Source: Paramarasmius palmivorus (taxonomy: Eukaryota > Basidiomycota > Agaricomycetes > Agaricales > Marasmiaceae). From it: DNA of 64,000 nucleotides. The position numbers were made by a program, and so were the translations under genes. This document shows, piece after piece, positions 46,450-58,297 of the stretch. The stretch covers positions 992,001 to 1,056,000 of the forward strand of contig JAYKXP010000002.1 in NCBI GenBank assembly GCA_037176845.1, given 5' to 3'. The stretch's first letter is position 1, and every line of letters begins with the position of its first letter. The notes beneath the pieces are model-generated. The model ran no database searches and had not been told where the DNA came from. It saw only the letters and a list, made by a program, of their open reading frames with translations.

Positions 46450-48446
46450 GGTGGTGGTCGCGTGAAGAGACGCGTAAACAGGTACAAAGTGTGAACAAAC
46501 CCTCGCCGATTGTTCTCAGCTTACATAACACTCCTCGCTTTCTCTCTGGTCGCACTGAGGACTTGTCCATGCTGCAAACATGCTGAGGCCCTCCCTTTTC
46601 GCGTATTTCCGTGAAGCCCTTTGTTCGACTGTATCTGAACTTCAACTTTCCATGGCGTCGTGCCTTCCAAAGCTTGGGCACGGCGATATGCGTCAACTCA
46701 CCATTCAGTGCTGTCGTGACTGGTTACTGACCTTGTCATTCCTAGTACGGTACTTCTGCTCAGTGTTGCGCGGTGCTGGTACCTGGAGCACTTATTTCTA
46801 AGGTAGCTCGTGTCAACCAGGGGATTTACACTGCAAGATCAAGGACAATACTAGGTGGCTGTATCTTTGACCTCTTTATTCCAACAAGTCCGAGCTGCTG
46901 ATACCGTTGTGCAGTGTAATTGTGCACCACAGTACAAAGGTGTGTAACTACTCGCCAAACTTAACAGTCTCAAAGGTCGGTGACTGATGTGGTTCTTCGG
47001 CTAGGTCAGTGTTCAAACGTTCACCGACCTGGTCGCGCTTTACTTACCATTTTTTGTGTGGTTCATACGTCCCTTGACTTGGATCGTTTGTCGGATGTTA
47101 CTAGTACTATCTGTCACTGCTAGCCTTAAGAATCTCTCTTTGAAACGATCATCGACCCTCATATTTCAAATTCTACTGGTTAGTGAGTAGATAATTGGCA
47201 TCTGCGCTTGTTGCTAAGTCTAGAATATATAGGTACCACGCCGCCATGGGATGCTTAGTGGACTCGGAGTCGTGCGTATAAGCTTCGGACGGATTCAATT
47301 CAAGCTACAAAAACCACGTTCTTCTCGTCGGGCCTACAGAGCCGAAAGATCAAGATTATTACTGCTCCAAACCATGATTGCGGCAATAGGTTTTGTGTCA
47401 CATAAAATGGATGAGTAATGGTAAAGCTTGGTTTCGGCGGTCTGGGGTTTCTGTGCGCCAACCGTAGAATGATAGTACTGTAAAATGAAGCAATAAAAGC
47501 AGACAAAGTTCACCTGCCCGGGTCTGTCAGGGGATGGAGCATCGAAAGCTTGTGCCAGTGGGGTGCAGGACTCCGGGAAGGCACAGTTTATGCACATGGT
47601 TCCACTATTCTACTCTAAATTGTAGCTGTGCTATGGACATGTAGTACTCGACAAACATGGTGGTGCATCACCATCATGATCCGACTGAAACACGAATATT
47701 CTCGAAGGTGGTATGAGAATTGGATGAGAAAGCGGTGACTCTAGTGGGCTAAAGGATTTGCATTCTTGAGAACCAAATTGGGGAAGATATCCCCCGTATA
47801 CAATTAGTATCAGATGAAGCGAAGTCCGAACGATGATTGGTGAGGCATCGTCGCGATACTCGGACTTACGTCTATGCCTTATTGCCCACTGATTATTCGA
47901 GATTGCAACAGGCCCATAACGTCCACTTTCGACTACATATCTGGAAATTGGTGTTTTTTTTTATTTAAATAGAACATTCACTGCCCGTGAAAGAAGCGTC
48001 TGCGCCAGGATTCGTGCATTTGAGTAAGCCCGCTGAACCGATGCTATGGCATGGACTATCTATAGACCTATAGCCACTAGGTCAAAGCTGTGTAAGGACT
48101 TCTAGGACTTCGATGTGTCATTTCAGGCACAATGCGACTTGTCAACAACTTGTTTCTCAGCAACCGGTAACTTCCGAAAACGTACTTCAGGTTCATCAGC
48201 ACTTATGGTACATATAACGGCTTGTCAATTTCAAAATCTGACAACGATTGTGAAGATGTGTGTAGAATCAAACCAAAGCACGAAGTACACCTCGGAAAGA
48301 CGTAAACCGTACATTGCGAAAGAAGAACAGAGCAATACAATCCACGTTGTCGCACCGAATGTAGTACAGCTGTGACAACATTCGATTGATCGAATAACAC
48401 CAACTAAAAACACCGGTGATACGTTCCCCATACCCCACGAACACAA
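46450..48446. other. Spacer between RFC3 copy 1 and zinc-finger A1
   Basis: 2 kb with no gene I can support. It holds the RFC3 promoter and the 3' flank of gene A1. Much of it recurs in unit 2 at 55004-57406, for instance TTTTTTGTGTGGTTCAT at 47054 and 55556. The module marker (CCTGCCCGGGTCTG) is at 47514. Confidence 0.55.
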
Positions 48447-49341
48447 TCACCGGACCTGCAAATGGCTTGGGACGTTGCCAGAACCAGAACCAGCGGTTCG
48501 AAATTTACAGGTCTTCGTGTGCCTTCTGATGTCGGACTTTGTGACGGCTTCATAGGAGCAGTAGTTGCACTTGTGTTCCTTTGCTCCAAGATGGGATTTG
48601 ATATGGTCTATAAATCAATCTAGTATATAGGCAAGATAGGCAGAATAGAAACAGACTTACTATTCAAATTATAGCGGGTTGTGAAGGTGGATGTACAGGA
48701 CGGGACTGTACAGTGAAATAAGTCCTCGGCGTTGGTCGGCAGACGTCTCCGTGCACTCGCTCCTACGACGCTCTCGGAAGCCACGACCCGCTTGATGATT
48801 CGAGGCGCCTGTGCAAGCATGCGGAGAACTTATACCGCAAGTGTCGGCAGATGCAACCAGGGATTTGGCATCGCGGCCCTATAACAGGACCCGGAAGCAC
48901 TGAATTCAAGGTATCAATGGGATTTTGGAGAGCCAGACTATCATCAGATCCTTTACGGCTATCCAACGCTTCCCAGTGCATCCAGGGCAAGTGAGATGTA
49001 CTCCGGTAAAAAAATGAAGGTGGGGGTGGGGGTCCAAACAGATTTGGAAGGCCAGACGAACCTATCTCTCCATCTGGAGAGCGAGGCTGGGTCACGGTCC
49101 ACGGATGTTCGTTGGTTATATGAGCCTCCAATTGGGTATCCCAGCGCTCAGGGACATTTTCCACGCCTCCGCTCGCCGATTGTGGCAATTGGTACGGTGG
49201 GTAAGCACACCCCAAAGAACGTCGAGGAGACTCCTCAGTATACCCCTCACTGTAGAAAGAGATAGAAATATGAGCATACAGTGTCTGGACGAGTTGGAAT
49301 GCGTACTTAGCGTCATGCAGGAAGAAATGGCTTTGATGCAT
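48447..49341 (-). pseudogene. C2H2 zinc-finger protein gene A1, probably degenerate
   Basis: The start is MHQSHFFLHDA, then an intron, then EGYTEESPRRS and a Ser/Pro-rich middle (GEIGSSGLPNLFGP). The finger region is ASARRRLPTNAEDLFHC, with C-x4-C-x12-H-x3-H (CTVPSC ... NHIKSH) split by an intron, then C-x2-C-x12-H-x3-C (CNYCSYEAVTKSDIRRHTKTC-like). Compared with its copy A2, it has one extra base near 48800 and another near 48868, so the middle and the fingers are in different frames. The TATA box that A2, B1 and B2 carry is replaced here by TTTGATAG (near 49463). Together these suggest decay, although the base insertions alone could be sequence errors. Putative DNA-binding regulator. Confidence 0.7.
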
Positions 49342-52049
49342 GGTACCGAACCAAATCGTAGCTCTTTCAATTGACGACGTTATAAGAGAAGAAGATAAGA
49401 CAGACGTGGAGTGGAGAAGGAATGTGACGCCCAGACATAGGACTGGCAAAGCTTAGATGACGTTTGATAGTTGACCAGACGGTCCGTCCGAGTCTGTGTT
49501 TTTGGCACCTCTACATACCAAAATCTCGTAGTTCATGCATCATACATCGCTACGGAGATGTGATGCCAAAGACGGGCATCAACTGCCTTGACTCTTCCGT
49601 CACGATGTCGAGGAAAAGGAACAATTCATTCATCAAGCCAAAGCAAGTCCAGCTCGCTGGCGGCTAAAGGATTTGGCGATAGCAGAATTGCTTAAGAGCT
49701 AATCCGCATCCATTCCCCAAGTGACATGCACGATAATAACCTGAAGCACAACTTCTCAGTGAAATGGCAGTCGAAACTCTCAGTCTCATTGAAAACACCT
49801 ACACTTGCCACCTGTGCTGACTGTGTTCGGGCTTGTTCAAGTTGTATCGAACTCGGTGCTCGATTTTTGACTGGACACTGCAGAGTAAAAGGAGCCGAGA
49901 AGCGAGACGCATAGTGCTCTTGAGCCACTGGTCAAAAGCTTTTCCTCTTGCTAATGTAGGAATGGAATCCCATCGACCTGAGTGCTGTTGTACAGCGTTG
50001 AGGAGAGTCGCGTAAACAAAGAACAAACAAACCAATTTTTGGCTTATATAACATTTCCGGTTCAGTACTTTTTCCGCTTGACCTCCTTGCTGCTTCGGGA
50101 CTTGACTGTAATACACCTAGCAGGCAGGGATGGCGACATTCATCTCGTAAACAATCGTGCGTGTTATTTAGGTTTATCATGAAGGTGACACGCAACTAAC
50201 CACACCGGAAACGGAAGAAATTCCGCTCGGAGGAATTGAGTACAGAAATGGCCTATATCAGTGAAAGTTTCTACTGTGAACTGCCAGTGAGTATCATCTC
50301 AGCTAATTCCTGAAATGCAATATAACGTATCAGGTGCAGTTTTGACACTTGCTGATATTTCATGCTTCTCTCCATGCTTCCTCCGAGCAGATGTTTGCTG
50401 CGAGGTCAAGGTGCCGTCCCTGGCCATGATATTACAGCGAACCCAAGGTGCACGGACGGAAGATCACGGAAAGCTCTGCTCCAAATAACAACTACGGCAA
50501 TAAGTAGCATGAAACACTTCGAGGTTCATAGACCAACAGATACATCGATAAGTGTTGGCAACTTTTACTTTCGGTGTGCCATGCTAAAATTCATCCTGCA
50601 GAATGATCGTGCTGTAAAATGATGCAATAGCAAACATGGACCATTTGCCTGGGTCTATGCTTCTATATGGTTACACACCGAGAATTCGCCAATGCTACGG
50701 GTCCGACTACCCTCTTATGTGCGCATTTCAACTATTCAGATGCGATACTTTCCGCCACTGACAATTGTGGTGTAGAAAGTTGAAACCAATGCCTCCAAGT
50801 TAAACCTGCTATTTTGGCATCTCAAAGATGCGTGCCCTCATTAGTACAATCATGTGCTGTCACCATAGGTTAGATGTCATTTCCGTATTTTACTGAATAT
50901 CTAGGTATCTGTGAGGTCAAGCCATGCCGACCAAGGTAGCTTAGGCCCAAATCAGTTTCGCAAACACCATTGGTGTATACTGCGAACTTATTTACTCCGT
51001 CTTCAAGTTGCGAGCTGTTAGCACTGATTCTGATTTAGGAAGACGAGGTGTCGGCGTTGATGTTTCTCCGATGCACCAAATTCATGATATCAAGGAAAAC
51101 TTTCGCATCATCGGGAAATAATAGGTGGGTTTACATCTTTATGCTGCTTCGTGTTCAGTTAGCTGTCAATGCTAGGTTAGGTAGTATCACGCCACGAAAG
51201 GCTCGGGGCCACGGAACTTCTTGTCGACCCCGACTAGACCATTTTTAATCATATAGTCCCTTAATGTTGATCTATGTGACAATGGCTGAGTGCGCGTCGG
51301 ATAGTGATAGTAAGTGATACCATCATCCAGAGCATACGACACGCCTACACGCCCTGAACATGGTCCTGTCGCGTCGAGAAAGATGGGGTTTTAGGTTTCA
51401 GCTCCTCAGCCATATGATCCTTCAAATTGCTACGAGGTTTCAGGTCACGACATCTCGCAGCAGCCGGTCAACGAGGGAAGTGATTATAGCACATTTAATA
51501 GTCGACTGTACCACTTTTTTTGAAAATTTTACAGCGGCCCAGTCCAGCTTCCTCGCGCGATATTTAGGCGTACGTCCATCGTGACAACTCTACTGTGTTT
51601 CCTGCAGTCATTTCTCTTCCAATCATCAAAACCCCAGAATGCTCCTATTGGTGTGTGGTACTCACTCTACGATGTAAGGTATCAGGTCTGATGTATCATG
51701 TACAGCTTTCGCCTAATCCGGAGACAGAGGTCTCGACTGTCAAATCCTAGTATGTTACGCACAAGTAATGAATTTGTGGGAGGGTCAAACCAGTCGATGT
51801 AGTTGCCGCTCGCATCGTCGCTCGAGTATAGTGTATTTTGTCACTGCTAACTATGGGTATACAAGCCGCGTAATACGGAAGAAACGAGATACAGTCATGT
51901 GAATTCCGATTCGGACAGGGAAATAGATCAAGATAGCTCGAAACTGAAGACGGGAGTTGTTCCGGCATGCAAGTACATAACTATTCAGCTGTAGATCTGA
52001 CTTGTTCAATGACAGCAAGCCTCAGAACACAGAAGCGTTTTGAATGAAC
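49342..52049. other. Spacer between zinc-finger genes A1 and B1, with a relic of the RFC3 upstream region
   Basis: 2.7 kb without a supported gene. Near 50012-50065 it has GCGTAAACA, then GAACAAAC and TTATATAACA, in the same order as the RFC3 upstream flank at 46472-46530. A module marker (CCATTTGCCTGGGTCT) is at 50641. Unit 2 carries the matching spacer at 58298-60871. Confidence 0.55.
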
Positions 52050-52933
52050 CTACGAGTATCCGGGATCCTCATCACAACTGGACTTTGCACTCTTGCACGA
52101 CTTCAAGTGGCGTCCGATATCAGATTTCGTGACAGCTTCGTAGGAGCAGTAGCCACATTTAAATTCTTTTTCACCCAAATGGGACCTGATATGGTCTAGA
52201 GGAGAAAATCCATCGGCTGATTTAACGAAGACAAAAGAGAGACTCACTTTTCAGATTCTGGCGTGTGGTGAAGGTAGAAACGCACGACGGAACCGTGCAA
52301 CGAAATAAGTGCTCGGGGCTAGTGGGTAACCGTCTTCGAGCACTTGCTTCTACGACCCTATCAGAGGCCACCACCGGCTTGACAAGTCGCAGCCGCGCCG
52401 CACTGATACCTAATACCGTCTCGCCGTGGGGACTGGCAGGTGGAACCGGGGACATGGCACCATGTTCCTCGCCAGGACCCGGGAGTGATGCATTCGAGAC
52501 GTTGGTTGGTATCCTGGGGGTTTGGAGTGCAGAGCCATCAAAATATGACAGTTCCAAGCGCGGACACTGGGAAATGCGGGGTGGAGTAAATTGCGGCGGC
52601 TCAAGTGGGTGCGAATGATCGTAGGAATTTAGTGACCAGGCTGGGGAATAATCAGGTGCGCCTAGCAGTTCAGCAACTCCGACGTCTTGTATGGCTCTTC
52701 CTCCTTCGCTGGTCCATTCGAGGTACATGATGTGCTCTTGCAGGTTACCTGAAGGTGGCAGCACTTGATGTGGAGGGTGGACATGCGCAGAATGTTGAGG
52801 GACAAGATTCTGGGGATACTCCCGACTGTGTGAAGCAAAGACATAGGTCTGTGATGGTGGTTTCGGTTCGGTTGAGATACTTACCTGGCATCACAGTAGA
52901 GTGTGTTGTTTTGATGCGAAGATTGGGACACAT
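52050..52933 (-). CDS. C2H2 zinc-finger protein B1
   Basis: A putative transcription regulator of about 250 residues. The Pro/Ser-rich N-terminal half (REYPQN, then HPPHQVLPPSGNL, then SYDHSHPLEPPQFTPPR) precedes the conserved AARLRLVKPVVASD. ASARRRLPTSPEHLFRC follows. Finger 1 is C-x4-C-x12-H-x3-H (CTVPSC ... DHIRSH), split by an intron, and finger 2 is C-x2-C-x12-H-x3-C (CGYCSYEAVTKSDIGRHLKSC-like). It ends CDEDPGYS. The frame is open except at the first exon, which is one base out of phase with the rest compared with B2. The ATG at 52933 follows a TATA box by about 70 bases. The ATG within LQEHIMYLEW could be an alternative start. This is the best preserved B copy. Confidence 0.75.
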
Positions 52934-53002
52934 AGACGGTCCAAACGTGGTTCTAGGAAGGTGGCAGAGGTGAATTGCGAAATGGCGAAATTGATAATGG
53001 GA

Positions 53003-53010
53003 TTTATATA
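53003..53010 (-). promoter_or_regulatory. TATA box of zinc-finger gene B1
   Basis: TATATAAA on the minus strand about 70 bases before the start at 52933. The same element stands at the matching place before B2 and A2. Confidence 0.55.
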
Positions 53011-53647
53011 AGACATTGCTGGTCAGATATTCCCCAGAATGTTTTGACATCCTTCGGATGTGTACGATAAACGATGTCGTGATGCTATAGTTTATAGACC
53101 ACAGCTGAGCTATCACACATACGGGCAAGGACAACACTGCCCGTGCTTCAAATCTAGCGAACATTTTTGGCTGTCAGGGTCCTTCGGTGTATTCGCATGA
53201 TGAATCTGCCACAATTACTATATATTATAGTTGTCAATTCGCTCTCGAGTGCGGCTTGAGAAAGTCCTCAGTGACGCTAGCTCCCCCAAAAACGACAATC
53301 GAAACGTACTGCTTCATATGGTCCGGATACAGGGAATTCATGCTGAGCCTAGCTTGCACATGAAGGTGGTTTGGCAAGAATACTCTCTTTGCCATTCGCG
53401 TCCGCCTGACTCGGCTGTTTTGCAAATCCAGGCCTCGTTGCTTCTGAGCAGGAGGGGGAAAAAAAGATACGAGCGCGGGCCGACACTAGTTTTTTGAGTG
53501 GATAAGGTCCAAGGAGATATTTTACGTGCCTAGATTTCTAGTCAGACCGCAGCATTGCCAGTCAGAATAGTAATATATGTCCCTGAACGCGTGACCCGTC
53601 AAGATAACAGAGATATGACGTCGTTCAACCTTTGAGTCAAAGCGAGT

Positions 53648-55003
53648 TCACGATCCCCTGTATGTAGGTCGGGAAGTAAGTCCGACTGCGTTTTTGAAAG
53701 CGCCTAGAAGCGCACTCAACTGAATTTTCTCGCTGCCACCAGTCGAAAGGCGATGTCTGTCAGCGAGGGCATTAGCAATTAAGCCAGCCAGATCAAAAGA
53801 AACGCACTCAGTTGTGGCAAGATGATCCAACAAGTAAATTCTTGCATGAGGTTTGAGCTCTATCGTTTCAACAGCTCCGGTGAGGAGATCCTGGAGTGCG
53901 AGACCGCGCTCTATCTTCATTTTAGAGATCACTATACAAAGGCAGGTCAACGGAGAACAAGTTGATGATGGTACAGGAACATACTTTGGTACGCCGCGGT
54001 GAATTCGGAAGCTCAACATATATTGGACGATCTTCTCGATGTCGGATGGGTGGGGGTTCCCCGTACAGTTGTATATCTCCGTTTCTCTAGTAACATCGTA
54101 GGCAGCGTGACAAGCTTGAAGGACGTTTAGAGCGCGTCTCATGTCTCCCTTTGACAGTTTCAATAATGCATTCTTGCCGTCTTCCGTCAAGTTGACCCTG
54201 GATGGCTATTAGCAATAGATCATTGTGCAGGCATCGTCGGAGCTTACTTCTCCGCCTCAACCACGGTAATGAGGCGCTTTTCAACTTCCGCAATGGGAAG
54301 TGGTGAGAATCGGAAGCGTGTACATCGACTTTGGATAGCTGGTGTGATCTTGTTGACATAGTTGCAGATGATGCAAAAGCGGACGTTCTTTGTGTATTGT
54401 TCAATAATACGCCGCAGTGCAGCCTGGGCAGCTTGAGTCATCATATCGGCTTCATCCAGTATGATGAGTTTGGAGCCTTTGGAGAAAAGGGTGCGAGTTT
54501 CTGCGAATTGCTTGATTTGTTCACGAACGACGTCGATTCCTCGGTCATCGGAAGCGTTTAGCTACAACACAGGATTAGGACGCGCAGACGCGTTATGAAA
54601 GATTTGCACACCTCTAATATTTGCTTCTTGTAATCTGCCCCATATATCCTACGTGCTACCGCGAGAATTGTAGACGTCTTCCCCGTTCCCGGTGGTCCAT
54701 AGAATAAAAGATGTGGTAGCCGGTTTTTCTCGATAAACTTTTCGACTGTGCAACAATGAGCAAATGCTCGCTGATGAAACTGTCACAATTATTACTTGTA
54801 CTCGTAATCTCCTTGTGGGATACAACGTCATCTAATGTCACAGGTCGATATTTCTCTACCCTGCAAGGTGTTGGAAGACGAGTTATGCACCAAGAACGCG
54901 ACACTCACCATGGTAGGTTTTCGCTGTCAGCAGGAGGAGGAACGTCGATGTCAAGAGCCTTTCCTTTTCCCTTTGCCGGTTCAGGAATGGAGTCTATGTC
55001 CAT
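53648..55003 (-). pseudogene. RFC3: Replication factor C subunit 3, copy 2, damaged
   Basis: Nearly identical to copy 1 in exons and introns, with intact Walker A ([12 protein letters not shown]), sensor 1 and arginine-finger motifs. Differences: the upstream-most ATG (55020) is followed by a stop after eight codons, so only the internal ATG at 55003 (MDIDSIPEPAKG) gives the protein. An extra base near 54012 changes SSEFTAAYQ to SFRIHRGVP. A 9-base in-frame deletion near 53874 removes YEY from [10 protein letters not shown]. The C terminus reads RPTYRGS instead of RSV. The intron next to the extra base is 53 nt here against 51 nt in copy 1, so keeping it would restore the frame. I lean towards a pseudogene, but the extra base could be a sequence error and the copy could be functional. 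Confidence 0.75.
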
Positions 55004-57406
55004 CTGAGCGTGCTATCCATGGTGATGGTCGCGTGAAGAGACGCGTAAACAGGTACAAAGCGTGAACAAACTTGATTCTTCTCAGCTTACATAACACTCC
55101 TCGCTTTCTCTTTGCCAGTTGTTTGCCAGTCACACTGGGGACTTGTTCATGCTGAGGTTCTGACCGTTATTCCCTATCTCCGCGCATTTGCTTATTCAAC
55201 CGTGTCTGCACTTAAACTTTCCACGGCGTCAGTAGTCGCAGTATCTTCCCACTGCAATATCATCGAGCCACCATTTACTGTCGCGTCATTTCTAGTACAG
55301 CACTTCTACTGTGTTGCACGGTGCCGGTACCTGGACCACTAGTCGCCAAGGTAGCTCGGGTTAATCAGGAGCTTTACACCACAAAATCAAGGGCAAGGGC
55401 AACGGTACTAGGTGGCTGTAGATCTTTGGCCTTTTTATTCCACCACTGAGCTGCTGATACCGTTGTGCAGTGTACCAGTATAATGTATGGAGCTACACGC
55501 CAAAATTAACAAGGTCTTAGAGGTCAGTGGTCACCGATCTGGTCATACTTTAGCATTTTTTGTGTGGTTCATGCGTCCCTTGACTTGGGTCGTTTGTCGG
55601 ATGTTACTATCTGTCATTGCTGGCCTTAAGAATATCCTAATCGTAGTGACATCTGAGTGTCGTAGTGTCGTACGTGGTTTGGTCTTAACCGCTGCCATCC
55701 GTGCCACCTCGAAACAATCATCGACCCTCAAATTTCAAATTTCACTGGCTAGGAAGTAGAAAATTGGCATCTGCGCTTGTTGCCAAGTCTAGACTATATA
55801 GGTACCACGCCGCCGTGGGATGCTTAGCGGACTTGGAGCCATGCGTATGAGCCTCAACGTACTCTATAAAACCCTAAAAAACCGCAAGTTCAGGATACCT
55901 TCATGATTGTGGCAATAGGCTTTGTGTTGCATGGACCAGTGGACGACTCGGACTACTGAGTGCACAAAGCTTGGTTCGGCGATCTCTACACGCCAACCGT
56001 AAAACGATATTGTTGTAAAATGGAGCAACAAAGCAGAGATGATCCACTTGCCTGGGTCGGCGTTTCTATGTGTAAAATAGAACTACCCAGAGCATAGAGT
56101 ATTGGGGGCTTTTGGGGTCCAGGACTCCAGGAAGGCACGCGCACAGATCCACGCACATGGCTGTTCACATATGTATACCAGGCCGCTGTTGTCTACTGTT
56201 CTACTCTAGGTTGGAGCCGTGCTATGGGCTGAATGACGTGTACTGAGCGAACATGAAGGGATATCACCGTATTACAATTGAAATTTTGAAACACGAGTGT
56301 TCTCGGGGGCGGCATGAGAACTGCATGAGAAATAATATTCTTTCGGTAAGGAATTAATTTGCATTCTTGAGAACAAAATTGGGAGAAGTATCCCTCGTCT
56401 ATAATTGCTACAGGTGTGTACATGTGAAGCGAGGTCCGAACTATCGTTAGGAATGCGAGCAGCGAAGCTCATTTATCCTTGATACGGATAGAACAATTTT
56501 CGTGAATACAGTCGCAAGAAGGCAATTCCGGGTATCTCGACAAGGTTGTGAAAGCAGCGGGACCCCGTGAGGCCCGATACTTACGTCTAAGCCCTATCAG
56601 TTGCTGATATATCATATCGTTGGTCGTAACAGGTCTATCCCGTTCTTCTATCTGCGTATCTGAAAGTTGGCGACTAGTTGACGAAGATTGCCACTGCGAG
56701 AGTTATTGAGAGTAACGCGCTCGTGTGGTCGGGGCTGCACCTCTGTCGATTGGTCCATGAAGGCTAAGGAGTGTTGTGGCTGTTCAGATTCAATCGAGAA
56801 TTACCACGACATTGTATATATTATATTATCCTCGGTTCAATGCTGGAGTCACTGGCGGTGTCGGCGAACGAGCGAACCGGACAGTCAAAAAAGATATACT
56901 ACCTCTGTAGATCATGCGCGTTCTGAACCAGTCTGCCGAGAAAAGGTCCAACATGTTTCGCCATGCAGGAACAATGCAAGTCACATGGAATACATTCAAG
57001 CTGTGTAAGGATTTCGACGGGCCATTCTTTGTCAGGCTCAATGCAGCTTGTTTCCCAACCCCAACAGCTTCTGAAAACGTACTTATGGTTCATCAGAGGT
57101 TTGCCTGAGGGGCGGCAAAACGGCTTGTCAATTTCAAAATCTGACAACAACTGTGAAGATGCGTGTAGAATCAAACCAAAGCGCGAAGTCACCTCGGAAG
57201 GACGTAAGCTGCGCAATGCGAACGAAGAACGAAGAAATACAATCCAGGGAGTCGCACCTAAGGTAGTACAAGATTACGATTATCACAACATTCGATTGAC
57301 TGAATAACAAACTGAGACGATAATTATTCCTGAAATGATCAACCCAGTTTGTAAGTAAGCAATCTAACTGTACATCGGCTGGGTTCCGCAGAGCATACTA
57401 ACGCGA
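55004..57406. other. Spacer between RFC3 copy 2 and zinc-finger A2
   Basis: 2.4 kb without a supported gene. It is the counterpart of 46450-48446. The module marker (CCACTTGCCTGGGTC) is at 56044. Several short open frames match equally short frames in unit 1 only as shared noncoding sequence. Confidence 0.55.
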
Positions 57407-58297
57407 TTACCGGATCCGCGAATGGCTTTCGACTTCACATCTTGCGGTGCGAAACTTGCAGGTCTTCATGTGCCTTCTGATGTCGGACTTCGTGACAGCT
57501 TCATAAGAGCAGTAGTCGCACTTGTGTTCTTTTGCTCCGAGATGGGATTTGATGTGATCTACAAATCAATATGTATCAGCAAGATGTATAGAATAAAAGC
57601 GTACTTACTGTTTAAATTATAACGCGTCGTGAAGGTGGACGCGCACGATGGGAATGTACAACGAAATAGATCTTCGGGATTGGTCGGTAGTCGTCTTCGT
57701 GCACTCGCCCCTATGACGTTCTCGGAAGCCACGACCGGCTTGGCAATCCGAGGCACCATGCAAATATGCGGAGAACCTCCACCGCAGGTGTCGACAGATG
57801 CTGCGGGAGATTTGGCGTCGTGACCCGTGATAGGATCTGGTAGCGCCAAATTCGAGGTACGAATCACTGCTCCAGGTGCCAAGGGGTCGTCAGACCCTCT
57901 ACACCTGCCCAATGCTTCCCACTGTGTCCAAGACGATTGACATGTACCCGAATGGAATGAGAGTGGAGGTGAGGGTCCAAATATATTTGGGAGGCCAGAA
58001 GAACCTATCTCTCCACCCGGAGAGTAGGGTTGAGCAGTCATCTGAGCATCTGATAGAGTATCCCAGCGTCCAGGGACATCTTCCGCCTTCTCTCCTCCGT
58101 CTGTGGTCGAGTCAGACGTGGCACTCGCCGATGGTGGGAATTGGTATAGTGGATAGGCACACTCCGAAGACCGTCGAGACTCCTCAGTATACCCCTCGCT
58201 GTAGGAAGTAGAAAGAGATAGAAGGTTGAGCGTAGAGTTTTTGAACGAGTTAGGATGCGTACCTAGGGTCACGCTGTAGGAAATAACTTTGATGCAT
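57407..58297 (-). CDS. C2H2 zinc-finger protein A2
   Basis: The intact member of the A pair. The start MHQSYFLQRDP is followed by an intron (GTACGC to TACAG), then EGYTEESRRSS and a Ser/Pro/Gly-rich middle with GEIGSSGLPNIFGPSPPL. The conserved block ASARRRLPTNPEDLFRC precedes finger 1, C-x4-C-x12-H-x3-H (CTFPSC ... HIKSH), which is split by an intron inside its helix. Finger 2 is C-x2-C-x12-H-x3-C (CDYCSYEAVTKSDIRRHMKTC-like). The basic tail ends SHSRIR. It is about 240 residues. A TATA box is 119 bases upstream. Two fingers with the second of C2HC type suggest a small DNA-binding regulator. I do not recognise a named orthologue. Confidence 0.8.

Larger units (their letters stand above)
45075..53490. 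repeat. Tandem segmental duplication, unit 1
   Basis: Holds RFC3 copy 1, zinc-finger gene A1 and zinc-finger gene B1, all on the minus strand. The left edge coincides with the RFC3 stop codon: homology to unit 2 starts at GTCGGGAAGTAAGT and is absent beyond it. The right edge lies near 53490, where shared sequence such as GGACAACACTGCCCGTGC has ended. Borders are read by eye and good to about 50 bases. Confidence 0.85.

Noticed and set aside
46470..46801. Plus-strand open frames in the RFC3 copy 1 upstream region
   Set aside because: The counterpart at 55020-55340 does not keep the frame, so the similarity is that of noncoding duplicated DNA.
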